In this document: one piece after another, positions 1 through 10,871 of the stretch
Layout: each line of letters starts with the position of its first letter
Position numbering within the stretch: the first letter of the stretch is position 1
From: Cylicocyclus nassatus
Lineage: Eukaryota; Nematoda; Chromadorea; Rhabditida; Strongylidae
DNA: 64,000 bases
Reading direction: 5' to 3'
Assembly: GCA_958299035.1 (NCBI GenBank)
Contig: CATQJL010000001.1
Location: 80,807,594-80,871,593, forward strand
Notes under the pieces: generated by a model
Databases searched by the model: none
What the model saw: only the letters and a program-made list of their open reading frames with translations
What the model was told of the DNA's origin: nothing
Program-made: the position numbers and the translations under genes

Positions 1-2330
1 CTCTCGCGATCTTTATCTCCTGCGGATATAAACGGCACCCCATTGGTTCCCCTATACCACCCCCCCCCCGCCCAACTTTTTCGACATAGCTTCTCTCGAC
101 GCTTCGTTAGGCGCAGACTTGGGCCGCAATGTAGCCATGTCGAAAGCTACACGGATCACCCATATAGCGCTTGAGCGCAGTTTTTTGGAGATGACAAGAC
201 ACCAGCAACATCTTGTCGGACTTCGCACTACGAATATGAGAAAAATGTCCCGTCTTTGAGCCAGTTGAAAGCATGCGAAAGCGAAGCATCGATGAGTCGG
301 CCAGATCATGAGAACAACATGCTAAAAATGAACACTATGACAGAGTAAATTTCTTGCAAAGCAAAACGTCCCCGAGAAAGACCTCCACAAAATGGGCAGT
401 CATGTTTATGAAACGGATGGCCAGTTGAGAATTTAGCTGGGTACGATTTTTGCACTTGGAACTCGTGGACGCAGCCACCGACGTCAACCAAGAAGATTGT
501 GGATGCCTGGAGCGAGGGACAGGGAAGAACGGAAACTTTTGTGCAGACGTTTGCACGTCAATTGAAGGCGGGCATTTAAGTACTTAGTAAGTTAGCAGGA
601 TTCTGCAACGACGTTTAAGGTTGCAAATATATTGTCGTTCCATAAGTTCGTCGCGTTTTTATAGACCAGCAGAGTCATCAATTTACGGTAAAAATCATAG
701 TAATATATTCCTCGATGTAGCACATGATCTTTTAGCACATTCCTGTTAGCTTCTCAATCTCAATTTTTCAACAGCACGCCGGGTCTCAAAAAAGTCATCT
801 AACCAGCGCTTTTATTACTCACTGAAATCTAGACATTCACCATATTTTAGGTTTGCGAGAGAGCGGAACAAATGATAATTTGATAAAGCGAGATTTGGAG
901 AGTACTTTGGGCACGGAGGTATATATCAGATCTTGCAGGACAGTTTTGACGACATTTGCCGTATGAAGTCATGTTGCGCCATGCAGAAAAAACCACTAGA
1001 TCTGCCTATTGGGCTTTTTGTACGGTAGGACTTCGTTTAAACGGTACAGTTGGATTGCTTACGTTGTGGTTGACCGTTGCCTACTTGTCCAGCAATTTTT
1101 ATGCATGTCCTCCTGCAATCCCCTAAAAATCTTGTTCAGGATCACCCTGCTCATCCCTTTGATCTTTTGCAGCGATTTAATCCTTTTTTGTCTCATATTG
1201 ATGTGCAAGCGCTATGTTCCATATTCGACGAGAGTTCTGCGCAAAAACGCTTCTTTTCATAAGAAAAAATGCTCAAATGTCAAAATTGCTCCTTTTTGTC
1301 CCTCAAAATTTGCATCTTTAGAAAGTAAGAGACCCGAGTAAATCAGCTTTCCACTGGAATTGGTAGACATATTTTGAACAGCATAATCGACCCTTTCAAA
1401 TTATTTACACATTTTGCCGCAAATCAACCGCTCCTCAAAGAAATGAGGACGAAAATGAAAACGCTACGAAACGTGAAAAGCGCATTGAATAATGCTTGCC
1501 TAAACAGAGCTCGTGAGGTTTGGATAGTGCAAATATGGATTATAGTTGAGCTGAATCAAGATGACCAAAGTTGAGCGAAGTAAGTCGAAGCTTTAACTCA
1601 GCAGTTATTTTAGCGAAAGGACCACTATGCCTGCATAATTTTCAGAAAGTGGAAAAAGCTGTGTCAAATACAGTTCAGAGAGTTTTTTTCGCTGCAATTC
1701 GCCGTAACTTGTTGTATTGCTTTGAAAAAGCAATAAAATTCTGGAGATACTTCATGTACTTATTACGAATTATAAACCTTGTGAGACAGATGGTACCAAA
1801 CAAACGTTAAACGTCCTTCAATCAAATCAGTGCTTCTAACAAGATCTAAGATCGCTGAGTCCAAATTTGTTATTACTAGCTGCGAAGCGTTGTTTAAAAA
1901 AGTCACTAGCTTTTTATCGCGCGGCATTAACGCACTACTGGACATGGGATAGCTTCTCAGACAATTGTATCGGGAAGTTCGCGGGTGCTTGTTCGACCAC
2001 CAATCATCCATGCCGCGAGCTGCCCGGTAAACCCATATATTAGGCCCGATAAGTGACCGCGGCGCATCCTGTAAGAGCCCGTCAGGCGCCAATAGTTGAC
2101 CCGATTAGCATGCTTGTAAGACCTAGGAAGAGTGAAGAACTATTTAGTCTGTCCTTCACGATGATGGACTTGAGTGCAAACTGAGCAACTTGTTAGCTCA
2201 TCTCTCGACATCATCTAGTGTCGAGATAGCACTCAGTTGACTGCTGGAGTCTATTTCATGATCATGAGAACTCGATTCTACCAGAACAGGATAAATCCGA
2301 GCAGTGATATCCAACTTCATGAACACTTAG
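1..2330. other. Unassigned intergenic DNA
   Basis: AT-rich sequence with only short, unconvincing open frames that overlap on both strands and match no family I recognise. There is a C-run near 60-70 and a small perfect hairpin near 2202-2226 (TCTCGACA paired with TGTCGAGA). I see no splice-bounded exon series, RNA gene or terminal repeats here. Confidence 0.5.
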
Positions 2331-2535
2331 GGTGGCCCCATCGCTGCGGCGTACCTCACGCGGGTTGCGCCTTATCCTACAGTGTGTAAGAAGTGCGGCC
2401 TTTGATAAGGCCCGCGGCCAGCCGAGTGAGGTGCTTGGGCCACGGCCCTCATTATTTCCTAGTTTCAACTTTGGCCGCGGCGTTCCCGGTACGTGCGGAG
2501 CTCAAACTTCAGGGGCCGCTGCGCTCCATGTAACA
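2325..2535. other. GC-rich block, probably a dispersed repeat
   Basis: About 200 bp markedly richer in G+C than its surroundings, containing short self-complementary GGCC-rich words such as GGCCCGCGGCC. Short frames are open on both strands but none resembles a known protein. The abrupt composition change suggests an inserted repeat or an old RNA or promoter island; nothing in the sequence decides between these. Confidence 0.3.
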
Positions 2536-2710
2536 CGCTTTAAGGCCGCGAACTTTCCGATGCAATTGTCTGAGTTCTACAAAAATTGACATCTTCAAAG
2601 AGCAAGATTTGTAAAACTTTGACGGAGCTACATATACTTGAAAAGTGTATAAAGTGGAACTTCTTTTGAAAATGGTTAGGAAAACTCAATCCAACTATTC
2701 TAGAGTAATA

Positions 2711-3379
2711 CAGGGTGTCCCAAAAGTAAGTACACACGTTTCAATCGTCAATATCTCTTTTCCCAATGCGTCTTCTTCTGCCATTCAAGTATCATTCTAT
2801 AGTGGAGGACTCAACTTAGATTTACAGTCTTGGTCGGATCACCGATCGCTTATCGTTACTGTAGGATTACGGTAAGAACCTCTAGCATGTGGAAACATGT
2901 CATGTGACAAAATTTTTTGCAAAAAATCTAAATCGTGTACTAGGGTTTTCGCGCACGCCAATTCCACTACACAACTTTTCACGAGTGTTTTCAGCTTTGC
3001 TGACGGTGTAATCACATTTCTGACAAATCCTGGGAAGTCGGTTTTTACGGTCTACCTGGGATAACTTTGGAAAGAAGCATCACAGTGAAGTGGAAATTTC
3101 ATAATCGACAACAGCGGCATCCATTATCATAGTATAAGAATTTTTGACTTGTTTGGTTTTGTTCCGAGGCAGAATATGGCTTCCAGTTGCCTAGAATCCT
3201 TGTCAAAGTTTCTACAGTAATCCTACAGTAATGAAGAGCGATCAGTAATTCGCTTGATTGTAAAAATTTAAGTTAAAGCCTCCTCCAAAGAACTGCACTA
3301 CTTGAACGGCAGAAGAAGACGCATTGGGAAAAGAGATATTAACAATTGAAAAGTGTGTACTTACTTTTGGGACACCCTG
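2711..3379. mobile_element. Tc1/mariner-type MITE, family A copy 1
   Basis: Terminal inverted repeats begin CAGGGTGTCCCAAAAGTAAG and end with its reverse complement, and TA dinucleotides flank both ends (2709-2710 and 3380-3381), as for Tc1/mariner insertion. The inverted similarity runs inward for about 120 bp through an ATTTACAGT-type block. There is no transposase ORF. The interior (near 2935-3110) closely matches the middle of the copy at 56018-56694, although the outermost ends differ, so this belongs to a family with variable ends. Confidence 0.88.
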
Positions 3380-3381
3380 TA

Positions 3382-4105
3382 TTAATTTAGAAATTTACTT
3401 AATGTGATATACACCAAAGCTTCTGCGTGAAAGAAAATTTTATAAAAATAAGGAAATCTTGTTGCTTTTGTCAAAGTCACGAAGAGCCAGGGCGACAACG
3501 TCGAAAGGCATAGGTTACAGAAAAAGCGGAGCGAACAAGAAAATAGAAAAAACTCAATTTGATAATGCTCACGTCACCGCTCGACCGAGGTTCTATGAGG
3601 TTTGGTGTACATACTCGTAGGCTGATGCAAAAATAATGACAGTTCGCGAATTCTCACTCTAAGGTGCTATAAGTTTCTGGGAATTTTAAACTTTCGCACG
3701 CGATAAAAATCAAAAGCAAAAAACCTTCTGCAACATAACGCACATTCTTCTATGTTTACATCACAAGCGGGCAGAAAAAAATTGGATCAAAAAACAAAAA
3801 AGTTCTTTTTAACCTTGTTTTTAGCAGATCATACCTCAAAAGTTGTAAATATAAATGATGAGCCGCTATCATGCAACCGCGGGCCAAAAGGACAAAAGAA
3901 AATGAAACGGTTTTGGACAAAGAAGATCTGTGAATAGAAAAAAACTTAAAATCTAAGGTTGTCGGTTTTTTCAACATTTTTGAGGGAGTTTTGAAGTTAA
4001 TAGCATCTTCTAATTGTCTGCGTACAGATTCCGCAAAAACTGTCAACAGGATGCCTCACCCACACGCTAACAGGAGCAAAACTTTGGCGATTGCCTTCAG
4101 AAAAA
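3382..4105. other. Unassigned DNA
   Basis: No gene, RNA or element ends recognised. The open frames on both strands around 3750-4040 are AT-rich and mutually overlapping, which fits chance. Confidence 0.4.
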
Positions 4106-4109
4106 AATT

Positions 4110-4258
4110 TCCGGGTAAGGTCAAGCATGAAGTGTGGCATGCCCCATGGGGGATCGTATTGAGGGGTCGGGGAGGGGGGGGGATGGTCGTTATCGAGGTG
4201 AGCTGATGTTAGCGAAAACATGATTATCGTCAACAATGTCAGATAAGCACTGTGTAAA
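4110..4258 (+). repeat. G-rich dispersed repeat, copy 1
   Basis: A block starting GGTCAAGC, followed by a GTGTGGCATGCC-like word, a G-rich run, and a GAAAACATGATTATCGT-like tail. The same order of words recurs in direct orientation at 63809-63965. A weaker reverse-complement relative lies around 9595-9715. No ends or target duplications are visible, so the element type is unknown. Confidence 0.55.
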
Positions 4259-4578
4259 GATTAGCATATTGATGTGGCCTACCATCGTGTACTACAGCAA
4301 GCGTAATACAGTGCTGGCCAAAACCATAGATAAAAAAGAAAAAAAAGTGCCGTAGTTCATCTGCTTCTCAACGAATTGATCTGAGATTTGGTACAGTTGT
4401 GTGTTCAACAGGCATTCATCATGACCGGAGCGGATTCCGCTTTCGTTAGATTATTCAGGAAAAAAATCAAAAATTTCGAAAAAAGCAGGCTCGAAGGTTG
4501 GCCAGAACTATAGATCCACCTAAAATTTCTGTCTGCTAACGTGATTCTTAGCTTCCAAAATTTTTTGTGCATATACAT

Positions 4579-5594
4579 AGTCGAAAGTCAAAGCAGTGGC
4601 TTTAGTTCAGCTGCGTCATACCTTTATAAGAAACGCTTTTCTGCTTTTTTCCACTTAAAAACTGCTTTCATGCGTATTTTGTCCCGAGAATGTGTTTTTA
4701 TAGAGGATTCCGCACTTTTTTGACTGGTTTGAAAGTGATAGGGCTTCATTTATCTTATAGATGCTTAGCAGCGTGGGCAGTAGAACAAAATTCGGGTTTT
4801 CGTATCCAAAGCGCACGTGACATAGACTTAACCGTAGGCCTGCGTTCAAATTTATGCCTTCAAACTCTTTCTGCAATGTTGTCATGAGCGTAAACTGGAG
4901 TAATGACATTGTTAGTATGTATGAGAGTCCGTATGCAGTGGTTGCAGATTTCTGCAGATGCTAGTATGCAGGCTAATTGAGGACTTCCATCCTGCAAAAA
5001 AGTGATTTGCAACAAGCCTTGGAGTTATTTTTGCTTCTGATCAAAACGCTCATGTGAGTCACAAGGCAACATACATTGCAGGGTGTTCAATAGTTAGCAG
5101 CTAAATAGTGGCAAAATTCAAGGAGGGTACCACTTGGTAAGTACTTTGAGATTGCCGAACACACCGCAAGACTTATGCTTTGGAAAAGAATTAAAATGCG
5201 ATTCGCAAGCAATCGTGACTGTAGTTTACTAACTTATTTTTAGGTGAATAATGCTAAATAATGCTTCTACATTATTTTGAGCTTATAAAAATAGCGTACA
5301 CCAATTTTGAAGGCAAAAATTCGAGCGCAGGCCTGCGGTTAGGTCTATGTCAGGTGCGCTTTGGATACGAAAACCTGAATTTTTTCTACTGCTCACGCTG
5401 CTAAGCATCTATAATATAGACGGAGCCCTATCACTTTCAAACCAGTCAAAAAAAAGTACGGAATTCTCTATAAAAAACATTCTCGAGAACAAAATACGCA
5501 TGAAAGCAGTTTTTAAGTGAAAAAAAAAGCAGAAAAGCGTTTCTTATAAAGGTATGACGCAGCTGAACTAAAGCCACTGCTTTGACTTTCAACT
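4579..5594. mobile_element. Foldback element nested inside the Tc1-like palindrome
   Basis: Two arms of about 290 bp are inverted copies of each other: 4579 to about 4870 and about 5300-5594. They share the outer word GAAAGTCAAAGCAGTGGC and the inner GCCTGCGGTTAGGTCTATG region. The loop is about 430 bp. There is no coding content. The first 11 bases (TAGTCGAAAGT) also occur at the border of the enclosing element, so the exact end is uncertain. Confidence 0.75.
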
Positions 5595-7210
5595 ATACTT
5601 GGGTCCGAATCGAATAGAACATCGATCATTCGAATATATTCGTATTTGAATTTCGATATTCGGAGTTCTTTCATTTTCGAGTAATATTCGAAACTCGAAT
5701 AATTGAGAAAACGGGGTGTCGAATAAAATTTGAAAACTCGAATAATCAAAAAACGAGGTTTCGAATATTATACGAATCGAATAATCAAAAAACGAGTTTC
5801 CGAATATTATTCGAAAACTCGAATAATCAAAAAACGGGGTTTCGAATAGATTTTATTCGAAAGTTTTATTCGAATGTTCATTTGAACTCGTATTCGAATG
5901 TTCTCCGTATTCAGATTATTCGACTTTGTTGCAGAGCCAACTGCTGAGTATCAAGCTCACTTCGTCCGCGTTTTTTTCGCAAAACTCGGTAATGCATCTT
6001 TTGTAACCGGTATACCTTTGAACTGTATGGAGAGTCGCATTCTTCCGACTGCTTGCGACAGTAAAAAAATCATATGTGGATTTTAATTGATGTTTTTTCG
6101 ATCAATGAGATTGTTCGCGCTGCTATTGGCACCAAATCAACAAAGAAGATATCAAATTGAAGCTCATGCTTTGAGTTCATACTAAATTGAAATGGCTGTT
6201 CTTCTTTCTTTGCATTGCTCATGCTTGCGGTACGCAAAGCCCACACTAGTGAGCACCCTTGCTCTCATAAATTATTGCAAAACTGCCTATTCGTTACCTT
6301 TGAGTTTTTTGCGAATTAGTGTATATTGAGTAAAGGACATCGCAGTTGTAGTGCAGGATTAGACGGTTTAGATCGCCGTACGCGATTTGCCAGTTACGAG
6401 ATGTCTTCAGATCTGATGGCAGCTTACCACAAATGTTTAGCGTGTACAACATACTAAAAAGGTGCCCTGCATTCTGTACTTTCAGTATAGGTTTTGGACA
6501 ATTTGAGTACTGCCATACCACGTCGCCACTAAAATGCCTGCAGTATGCCCGGGGTTATAGGGGCATTCGTGCTCGCTTCGCAGAGGAAACCGCATGTCTT
6601 CGTCCACGACTAGCTTATACCACACAAGACGAAAGTCTCCGCTGAATAGGCAATGGATCGTAGCATTTGTAGAATTTAAGTACATATGTGGCCACCTTAT
6701 TGCTTCAAAAGCGCTATGAATCCTAACAGCTCGTTAGTGCTTACACCAGTTGCAATGTTTCTCATTTTTAGATTTTAGCTCCAGCCAATTTTATCTTTAC
6801 TCTGCTAAACGTCTTTAAAATCTAGTGGAAGTTTGACAAATAAGGTCTGCTGTCGAATAAAGCCGCAGGATCAAAGTGTGCAGATGCGGTTCTTACCCGT
6901 ACGGTGCACAACGCCCAAGGACCACAAAGTGCAGCCGCTTACACGACGCTCGCAACCGCTTGAAGATGGCTGGTGCACTTCGTCCGGCAATAGACTTCTG
7001 GCTGTAAGTCTCAGAAAATCCCAAATGAGACGAAATAGATGTTTGATTTCGAAGTTTATTGTCACGAATGTGCTCAATGGTCATAAGGATTGAATCTAGT
7101 AATGAAAGTTGAGCAAAGAGATAGATAAGCTGATGATAAGATGGCGGCCACACTCATAGATTATCAGAGCCTCATTTTTACAGATCATTAGGTTTCTCGC
7201 TTAATATAGT

Positions 7211-7262
7211 GTTGCGGTGCCAAGATTTCCCGGCCGGCTTTTCACCGCAAAATCTTGGCACT
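7211..7262. repeat. Short strong hairpin
   Basis: GTGCCAAGATTT pairs with AAATCTTGGCAC across a loop of about 20 nt containing CCGGCCGG. It sits between two unrelated AT-rich stretches inside the TTCGAATA element. It could be a recombinase-binding site, a terminator-like structure or the scar of a small foldback. Nothing shows that it is transcribed. Confidence 0.55.
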
Positions 7263-7534
7263 CAAACAGACTGTAATAGATGAGAAATTTACGATACTGC
7301 ACACACACAAACGGCAGCTACGGCATGTTGCCATAAAGCAGAGTATGAGCGCATTGGACATATGGACATTGTTGATGCTGATAAGAAATAATTTCAATTC
7401 TGGTGTACATCAGTCTCTTTCAGACCATATGAAGAAGAATCTTTTGGGCACAGCATAAAAATTTATATCGACTGCTTTTTTAGGTCGTCCAATAATGGTT
7501 AAAATATGACTTTTTGCTGATATATAGACTAGTT

Positions 7535-7800
7535 GTCGACCGATTTTATCGATTTTTGGAAAATCTTGAGCTACAGGTTGGGAGCTGGTATAAGGGGGTA
7601 AGTGAGGGTGCTGATTATGGAAAAAAATCTACTTTATCGATTTTTTCGATTTTTGGAAAATCTTGAGCTACGAGGTTGGGATTTGGTACGAAGGGGTAAG
7701 TGAGGGTGCTGATTAAAACCGAGATCTTATTGATTTCAGCAATTTTTGGAAAATTTTGAGCTAGGAGTTGGTACAGGGGATACTACGGGGCTGATTATGA
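7535..7800 (+). repeat. Three imperfect tandem units, about 90-115 bp each
   Basis: Each unit runs ATCGATTTTTGGAAAATCTTGAGC-like, then GTTGG, then an A/G-rich stretch, then GGGTGCTGATTA. The same order of words appears in the hairpin element inside the PLE at 16379-16856 and, weakly, at 39440-39540, so the unit belongs to a dispersed family. Confidence 0.6.
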
Positions 7801-8176
7801 TTAGATCGGCTTTAGCCAGATATGTCGGCAAGTTTCAGATGTGATTGCTTTAGTTATTCGATAAATCATTCGAATATTTATTCGAAATTCGACTTCCAAT
7901 GTTCGAATATATTCGATATTCATTAATTCGATATTTTTGATTTTCCGAATTTATTCGAAATTCATTCATTCGATATTATTGATTTTCCGAATTTATTCGA
8001 AATTCATTCATTCGATATTTTTGATTTTCCGAATTTATTCGATATTCGTTTATTCGAGATTTTTCCTTTTCGAATTTATTCGATATTCATTCATTCGATG
8101 AAAAAATATCGAATTACCCAAGTATACTTTCGACTATATATATGCACAAAAGATTTTGGAAGCTAAGAATCACGTT

Positions 8177-8554
8177 CATCTTCTACACGTCCCTCAACTG
8201 GTCAGTCATTTTGACCGCTCTTCCCCACCTTACCGGACGTCGAACCCCTTGATCCAGGAAGCCTCGGAACAGCAGGATCAAGTATGTTCCACCCCAACAA
8301 CGAAAGTTTACACATTGTAACATTCAACGTGAGACGCCTGCCAAATGAAGTCCAACTACATGAACTGCAAGAAGCCCTGAAGAGAACACGACTCGATATA
8401 CTGGCCCGATGGAGAGATGAATTTCAGAAGAAGCTTGGCACTTGCAACTGGCAAAGAATAAGATCACTCACGTTAAAAGAATGGATCAGTTTGTTTTGGT
8501 GCCGCATATTGTAATAATATGAAAGGCAAATAAATTGTAAATCGAAATTGCAAA
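8177..8554 (+). mobile_element. Internally deleted RTE-type LINE (non-autonomous)
   Basis: A perfect 9-bp target duplication, AATCACGTT, flanks it (8168-8176 and 8555-8563). The reading frame from 8284 begins like the N-terminus of an RTE endonuclease (HIVTFNVRRLP, then a leucine/glutamate-rich helix). It then jumps directly to the typical RTE C-terminal tail (ARWRDEFQKKLG, NWQRIR, KEW). The rest of the endonuclease and the whole reverse transcriptase are missing. The tail ends in an AATAAATTGTAAAT stretch as in RTE 3' ends. The insertion interrupts the right arm of the surrounding Tc1-like palindrome. Confidence 0.82.
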
Positions 8555-8798
8555 AATCACGTTAGCAGACAGAAATTTTAGGTGGATCTATAGTTTTAGC
8601 CCAATATTGGGCCTTCGAGCCTATTTTTTTCGAAATTTTTGATTTTTTTTCTGAATAATCTAACGAAAGCGGAACCCGCTCCGGTCACTTGATTGCCTGT
8701 TGAACACACAACTGTACCAAATCTCAGATCAATTCGTTGAGAAGCAGCTGGACTACGGCATTTTTTATAGTGGATCTATAGTTTTGGCCAGCACTGTA

Positions 8799-9826
8799 GA
8801 AGGGCACAATAAGCAAAAGAGCATCATTAACTAAAATGTCGAATAATCCCTGTGGGCCAAGTCTCAGCGAATTCTGAGGCTTCGAAATATTGGGCCATCC
8901 AAGGGAGATATTCATTTTCAAACATGTTGTCTTCGTTTTGAAGCTGAGCTAAGTATTCTGCACCTAATACAAAGAACTACTACTTCTTCGCTCACGATAG
9001 GGATTCCATTCCAAATAGCATCCAAACTATAAAATTACGAGCAAGCCAAAATAGCGTTTGTTCCATTTTCCGCTTGCAGTGTCTCAGATTAGAGAGGACC
9101 AGTCAGGCTTAAATCACTTTAACGTGAATCATGAGGCTTATTCTATCAAATGTATTTATCCTTGTCGCCTTATTTCGCGATTCATTTCGATAGCAAAAAT
9201 CTCGTTGTTTCTGTAGAAGTGATTAGAAGTAATTTCGTTTCCTTCGTTTGAGTATAGTTGCTGGAAACACAATCACTGCAGAGAAAAATGGGACAGACAA
9301 AATCAATTCTGATTGACTCTTAAATCTATAGTTTGATGGTTTTTTGAAGCAGGATTCATGGTATAGCGAACTTGGAGTAGTGCTTTGTATTGAGTACAAA
9401 AAAGCTAGCTTATTCAGTTTGAAATATGATTAACCCTGTTTGAAAGTGGCCACTTCATCTGGGTGGCTCAATATTGGAAAATCTCACATTTCGCTAAAAC
9501 TTGGCCCATAGGGATTTTCTGACATGATAATCACGCATATGCTACTAACTATGCTAAGTGAATCGTTTATGTCATGCTTACGTCAGGCAAACAAAATAGG
9601 GGGGGGGAGGGTTGTCGGAGCGAAACTTAGGGGAAAGGGTTCGTATCCGGCGGTTGGCGCCACACCTCTTGCTCGACTCTGGTCATGGGTCATAGTATGG
9701 CCGCCAGGTTGATGTAACTAAACTCTGATTTCGGATGCGGTCATTTGAAGCTCTGTAATTAACTCTTCAACAGATATGAAAGACTTTTCGATAATATCCT
9801 ACATTATTCCGAAGATTAATTTTAAT
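8799..9826. other. Unassigned DNA with a G-rich patch
   Basis: No gene or complete element recognised. Around 9595-9715, read on the minus strand, a weak relative of the G-rich repeat at 4110 and 63809 is visible (GGTGTGGCGCC, followed by a C-rich run). Confidence 0.35.
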
Positions 9827-9937
9827 TATTAGGTTGTCAAGAAAATAATGTCCGTTTTAATTTGCTTGCTTTAACAAAGCAACCAGACTCAGCCCAACAA
9901 AGGATAAGGGGTACTGTTCGATAGAGCAAAGCAAGCT

Positions 9938-10201
9938 CTACAAGATGGCACTCATGTCTTTGCGCCATGCTCGATCCACGGAGAGTTTGAACTCAAAATC
10001 TAAAGATTTCCAAGTACCCAAAAAATCGAAAAAAATCGGATCTTCGTCCAAATAATTTCTACGAACCTTCCACTCGCTCACATCAATACTATCGATATCT
10101 GATATCCATATGTGCGATTGCCGTATTTTTTCCTTGACTAGAAACTGAGAAAACGAAAATTTCCCTGATTTTCTCAAAGCAATGCTGAGCCGTTTTTGCA
10201 T
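9938..10201 (-). CDS. 87-aa ORF in left arm of palindromic MITE; unrecognised
   Basis: Predicted protein starts MQKRLSIALRKSG and ends SVDRAWRKDMSAIL. It is rich in aspartate and phenylalanine in the middle (IFFDFLG) and has no signal peptide or known domain that I can see. The mirror copy at 10403 differs at four or so residues, all replacements (such as W to L, K to E, P to L, T to I). That is not what purifying selection on a protein would leave. Copies in the related MITE at 45482 carry an in-frame stop. It is probably a fossil frame fixed in the element rather than a working gene. Confidence 0.35.
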   Translation of the reverse strand: MQKRLSIALRKSGKFSFSQFLVKEKIRQSHIWISDIDSIDVSEWKVRRNYLDEDPIFFDFLGTWKSLDFEFKLSVDRAWRKDMSAIL

Positions 10202-10402
10202 ATGTAGTTCTATACTACAAGCCTAGGTAAGCATAACTGTAGGTTCTCAGCCTATTTCGAGCGGTACTTTTCGCGAAATGTCGATTTTAGCACTGAAACT
10301 GAAACGAAAAAATCCGAATTCGACATTTCGCGAAAAGTACCGCTCGAAATAGGCTGAGAACCTACAGTTATGCTTACCTAGGCTTGTAGTATAGAACTAC
10401 AT

Positions 10403-10666
10403 ATGCAAAAACGGCTCAGCATTGCTTTGAGAAAATCAGGGAAATTTTCTTTTTCTCAGTTTCTAGTTAAGGAAAAAATACGGCAATCGCACATATTGAT
10501 ATCAGATATCGATAGTATTGATGTGAGCGAGTGGGAGGTTCGTAGAAATTATTTGGACGAAGATCTGATTTTTTTCGATTTTTTGGGCATTTGGAAATCT
10601 TTAGATTTTGAGTTCAAACTCTCCGTGGATCGAGCGTGGCGCAAAGACATGAGTGCCATCTTGTAG
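10403..10666 (+). CDS. 87-aa ORF in right arm of palindromic MITE; unrecognised
   Basis: Mirror image of the ORF at 9938-10201, with the same start (MQKRLSIAL) and end (KDMSAIL). The two genes point away from each other around a short centre, so their transcripts would be self-complementary over their full length. No family recognised. The same sequence with stops recurs in both arms at 45482-46428, and its 3' tail (ATCTTGTAGAGCTTGC) reappears alone near 60472. Confidence 0.35.
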   Translation: MQKRLSIALRKSGKFSFSQFLVKEKIRQSHILISDIDSIDVSEWEVRRNYLDEDLIFFDFLGIWKSLDFEFKLSVDRAWRKDMSAIL

Positions 10667-10871
10667 AGCTTGCTTTGCTCTATCGAACAGTACCCCTTAC
10701 CCTTTGTTGGGTTGAGTCTGATCGCTTTGTTAAAGCAAGCAAATAAAAACGGACATTATTTTCTTGACAACCTAATAAAAAAAAGTTGTTCTGGAAAAAG
10801 ACTTGAGAAAACGGCCATTATTTTTGCATCAACCTAATACATACCACGAAACTTTTGGACTCTCCTATATA

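Larger units (their letters stand above)
5598..8122. mobile_element. DNA element with TTCGAATA-rich subterminal arrays
   Basis: The outer ends CTTGGGT and ACCCAAG are inverted and flanked by TA. Just inside each end lies an array of degenerate units of about 40 bp rich in TTCGAATA or TTCGATAT (roughly 5600-5930 and 7855-8115). The central 1.9 kb has no recognisable transposase; it contains a hairpin near 7211-7262 and three tandem units at 7540-7800. Long subterminal arrays are usual for non-autonomous DNA transposons, where they bind transposase. The family is unidentified. Confidence 0.65.
4309..8796. mobile_element. Tc1-like palindromic element, filled with later insertions
   Basis: The ends are CAGTGCTGGCCAAAAC and its inverted copy, with TA at 4307-4308 and 8797-8798. 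CAGTGCTGGCCAAAA is a typical Tc1-family terminus. The left arm (4309 to about 4585) is inverted on the right in two pieces (8796 back to 8555, and 8176 back to about 8122), split there by an RTE insertion. The interior holds a foldback (4579-5594) and a TTCGAATA-rich element (5598-8122). No transposase is visible, so this was probably a palindromic MITE that grew by nesting. Confidence 0.8.
9829..10775. mobile_element. Palindromic mariner-type MITE
   Basis: The termini TTAGGTTGTCAAGAAAATAA and its inverse are flanked by TA at 9827-9828 and 10776-10777, as for mariner insertions. Almost the whole element is one inverted repeat (coordinate sum 20604, centre about 10302), with only a short loop. 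Each arm has an 87-codon ORF reading inward to outward (9938-10201 on minus and 10403-10666 on plus). The arms differ at scattered positions only. The core, but not the outer 80-90 bp, is shared with the MITE at 45482-46428. Confidence 0.9.

Noticed and set aside
5640..5900. Possible CRISPR-like or satellite array of TTCGAATA units
   Set aside because: Units are degenerate without unique spacers, and the host is eukaryotic; the array is the subterminal part of a DNA element.
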